From the NCBI GenBank assembly GCA_017457465.1, contig JAFTHJ010000116.1, positions 1 through 7,238 on the forward strand: 7,238 nt of DNA, in the 5' to 3' direction. Positions 5,767 through 7,238 of this stretch are shown piece by piece. Source of the stretch: Clostridia bacterium (GTDB taxonomy: Bacteria > Bacillota > Clostridia > Oscillospirales > CAG-272). The number at the start of each line of letters is the position of its first letter. Position 1 is the first letter of the stretch. The notes beneath the pieces were generated by a model, which was not told the origin of the DNA, did no database searches, and worked only from the letters and a program-made list of their open reading frames with translations. Both the position numbers and the translations under genes were made by a program.

Positions 5767-6323
5767 TAGGATATGCTTTTTGCGGTTCTTACTGCACCCA
5801 CAAGGCGTCGCTCGTTCAGCTTGAGGGGCTTGTGGCGTCGGGCTACGATATTCTCCCTATATTGAGCGATAATGTGTATAGCACCGATACACGATTCGGG
5901 AAAGCCGCCGAGCTTCGCGAGAGGGTAGAGGAGATATGCGGACACGAAGCGGTACACACGATAGTTGATGCCGAACCGCTCGGACCTAAAATAGCGCTTG
6001 ACGCAATGATAATCTGTCCCTGCACGGGAAATACACTGGCAAAACTTGCCGCGGGGATTACAGACACGGCGGTCTGTATGGCTGCGAAGGCGCATCTGCG
6101 TGGGAACAGACCGCTCGTCATAGCCCTCGCTTCTAACGACGCCCTTTCGGCAAATCTGAAGAATATCGCTACGCTTCTGTCTCGGAAATTCGTTTATTTC
6201 GTGCCTATGTTTCAGGACGACCCAATGAAGAAGCCACACTCGCTTATCGCCGATTTTTCTCTGCTTCGCCCTACGCTTGATTACGCATTTGAGGGTAAGC
6301 AGTATCAGAAGATATTTGTTTGA
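5763..6323 (+). CDS. dpaB: Dipicolinate synthase subunit B (flavoprotein family)
   Basis: DpaB (SpoVFB) is the partner subunit of dipicolinate synthase and belongs to the flavoprotein fold family of phosphopantothenoylcysteine decarboxylase. At 186 residues it is slightly shorter than the Bacillus protein (about 200), missing only a short C-terminal tail. Recognisable blocks in order are GYAFCGSYCTH (3-13), the nucleotide-binding-type start; STDTRFGKAAEL (40-51); AEPLGPKIALDAMIICPCTGN (70-90); DTAVCMAAKAHLRGNRPLV (101-119); and VPMFQDDPMKKPHS (147-160), which is diagnostic of DpaB. Its ATG overlaps the dpaA stop codon (ATGA), so the two subunits are almost certainly translated together in equal amounts. 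An intrinsic terminator begins 3 nt after the stop, closing the operon. Confidence 0.95.
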   Translation: MIGYAFCGSYCTHKASLVQLEGLVASGYDILPILSDNVYSTDTRFGKAAELRERVEEICGHEAVHTIVDAEPLGPKIALDAMIICPCTGNTLAKLAAGITDTAVCMAAKAHLRGNRPLVIALASNDALSANLKNIATLLSRKFVYFVPMFQDDPMKKPHSLIADFSLLRPTLDYAFEGKQYQKIFV

Positions 6324-6326
6324 TAA

Positions 6327-6364
6327 AAAATCCGACTCAACCTTTCGGTTAAGTCGGATTTTTT
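6327..6364. terminator. Bidirectional intrinsic terminator between dpaB and typA
   Basis: The stem pairs TCCGACT (6331-6337) with AGTCGGA (6352-6358) and AACC with GGTT around a TTTC tetraloop, with one internal C-A mismatch. An A run on the left and a T run on the right extend it, so there is a U tract whichever strand is transcribed. It lies between the convergent dpaB and typA stop codons and serves both. Confidence 0.9.
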
Positions 6365-6369
6365 CTTTA

Positions 6370-7221
6370 TTATTTTCCCGCCTCGCGTCTTGCCTTCATC
6401 ATAGCCTTCATACGAAGCTCGGTGTTGAGTATTTTCTTGCGGAGTCTTATAGACTTGGGTGTTACCTCGATAAGCTCGTCGTCGGTAATGAACTCGATTG
6501 CTTCCTCAAGTGAGAATATCACGGGAGGAGTGAGAAGAAGCTTTACATCGGCTCCCGCGGAGCGGATAGCGGTGAGCTGCTTTTTCTTACAGGGGTTGAC
6601 CGAAATATCCTCGTTCTTGGGTGTCTCGCCGACTATCAGTCCCTCGTAAACGGGAGTCTGCGGTCCGACGAAGAGATTTCCTCTTTCCTGCGTGTTGTAA
6701 AGTCCGTATCTCGTTGTTTCTCCGTCCTCGGACGCGACAAGAGAGCCTGTAAATCTCATAACGACCTCGCCGCGGTAGGGCTGATATCCGTCGAATATCG
6801 TGTTCATAATACCTTCTCCGTGAGTCGCCGTCAAGAACTCCGAACGGTATCCGAAAAGACATCTTGAGGGGATTGAGTATTCGATTCTCATTCTCGTTCC
6901 GAGAGGATTCATTTCAAGCAGGTCGCCCTTTCTCTGACCGAGCTTTTCAACGACCGCGCCTACAAACTCGGAGGGAACGTCGAGCGTGACACGCTCCATA
7001 GGCTCACACTTGACTCCGTCTATCTCCTTGAAAAGCACACGGGGATTCGAGCACATCATTTCGTATCCCTCACGTCTCATCGTTTCAATGAGGATAGAGA
7101 GGTGCATCTCGCCTCTACCCGCGACACGGAATTCCTCGGTGGTCTCGCCGTCCTGATCGCGCAAGGACACGTCCGTGAGAAGCTCCTTGTAAAGTCTGTC
7201 GAGGAGCTGACGCGAAGTCAC
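6370..7221 (-). CDS. typA: TypA/BipA ribosome-associated GTPase, C-terminal half (partial)
   Basis: TypA/BipA is a translational GTPase of the EF-G family that binds the ribosome and helps subunit assembly and stress adaptation. Only the last 283 or so of about 610 residues are present; the G domain and most of domain II are missing. Visible blocks are VTSRQLLDRLYKELLTDVSL at the left end of the fragment, the EF-G-like domain III block RVAGRGEMHLSILIETMRRE, EYSIPSRCLFGYRSEFLTAT, the TypA-specific NTQERGNLFVGP, and the C-terminal LEEAIEFITDDELIEVTP and SIRLRKKIL. The GTG at 7221 is an internal valine of the conserved KFVTSRQ block, not a true start: homology continues to 7230 (codons for K and F). 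Beyond that an in-frame TAA at 7231-7233 interrupts the frame eight bases from the window edge, probably an assembly artefact. The gene is convergent with dpaB. Confidence 0.93.
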   Translation of the reverse strand: MTSRQLLDRLYKELLTDVSLRDQDGETTEEFRVAGRGEMHLSILIETMRREGYEMMCSNPRVLFKEIDGVKCEPMERVTLDVPSEFVGAVVEKLGQRKGDLLEMNPLGTRMRIEYSIPSRCLFGYRSEFLTATHGEGIMNTIFDGYQPYRGEVVMRFTGSLVASEDGETTRYGLYNTQERGNLFVGPQTPVYEGLIVGETPKNEDISVNPCKKKQLTAIRSAGADVKLLLTPPVIFSLEEAIEFITDDELIEVTPKSIRLRKKILNTELRMKAMMKARREAGK

Positions 7222-7238
7222 GAATTTAACTTACTTAC

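Noticed and set aside
5355..6239. Minus-strand 294-residue open frame opposite dpaA and dpaB
   Set aside because: It overlaps two confidently identified genes, has no family resemblance and a basic, low-complexity composition typical of an antisense shadow.
7219..7238. Group II intron or insertion-sequence end at the right edge of typA
   Set aside because: Only about ten unexplained bases are visible, with no terminal inverted repeat or intron boundary motif that could be recognised.

Overview
The window looks like chromosomal DNA from an endospore-forming Firmicute of class Clostridia, probably an uncultured gut lineage. The evidence is a dipicolinate synthase gene pair (dpaA-dpaB), a stand-alone clostridial-type acyl carrier protein, Gram-positive-style ribosome binding sites and sigma-A promoters, and a large extracellular-looking protein with Cys-x-x-Cys repeats of a kind common in gut Firmicutes. 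No mobile element, phage gene, CRISPR array, rRNA or tRNA was seen.

Layout: (1) Positions 2-1924, plus strand: the C-terminal 640 residues of a large Tyr/Glu/Thr-rich protein with seven CxxC modules; its N-terminus lies before the window. (2) Positions 1938-2017: two strong hairpins forming a double terminator between convergent genes. (3) Positions 2033-2257, minus strand: a 74-residue acyl carrier protein with a perfect consensus sigma-A promoter (TTGACA-N17-TATAAT). (4) Positions 2258-2494: a divergent regulatory region holding the acp promoter, an 8-bp inverted repeat and an extended -10 promoter for comEC. (5) Positions 2495-4780, plus strand: a ComEC/Rec2 DNA-uptake channel protein whose C-terminal metallo-beta-lactamase-like domain has lost key metal ligands. 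(6) Positions 4867-6323, plus strand: dpaA and dpaB, overlapping by 4 nt, behind an 86-nt gap with a sigma-K-like promoter. (7) Positions 6327-6364: a bidirectional terminator. (8) Positions 6370 to the right edge, minus strand: the C-terminal half of the ribosome-associated GTPase TypA/BipA.

How the genes relate: DpaA and DpaB together make dipicolinic acid from a lysine-pathway intermediate in the mother cell during sporulation, and they are clearly one translational unit. comEC lies just upstream on the same strand with no convincing terminator between, so read-through into dpaAB is possible, but a separate sporulation promoter is the simpler reading. The acyl carrier protein, ComEC, TypA and the repeat protein look like independent neighbours.

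Most of the window is ordinary core genome. The points most worth a second look are the apparently inactive ComEC C-terminal domain, the CxxC repeat protein, the inverted repeat between the acp and comEC promoters, the sigma-K-like promoter with a hairpin at its predicted transcript start, and an abrupt break in typA at the last ten or so bases, which looks like an assembly edge artefact.
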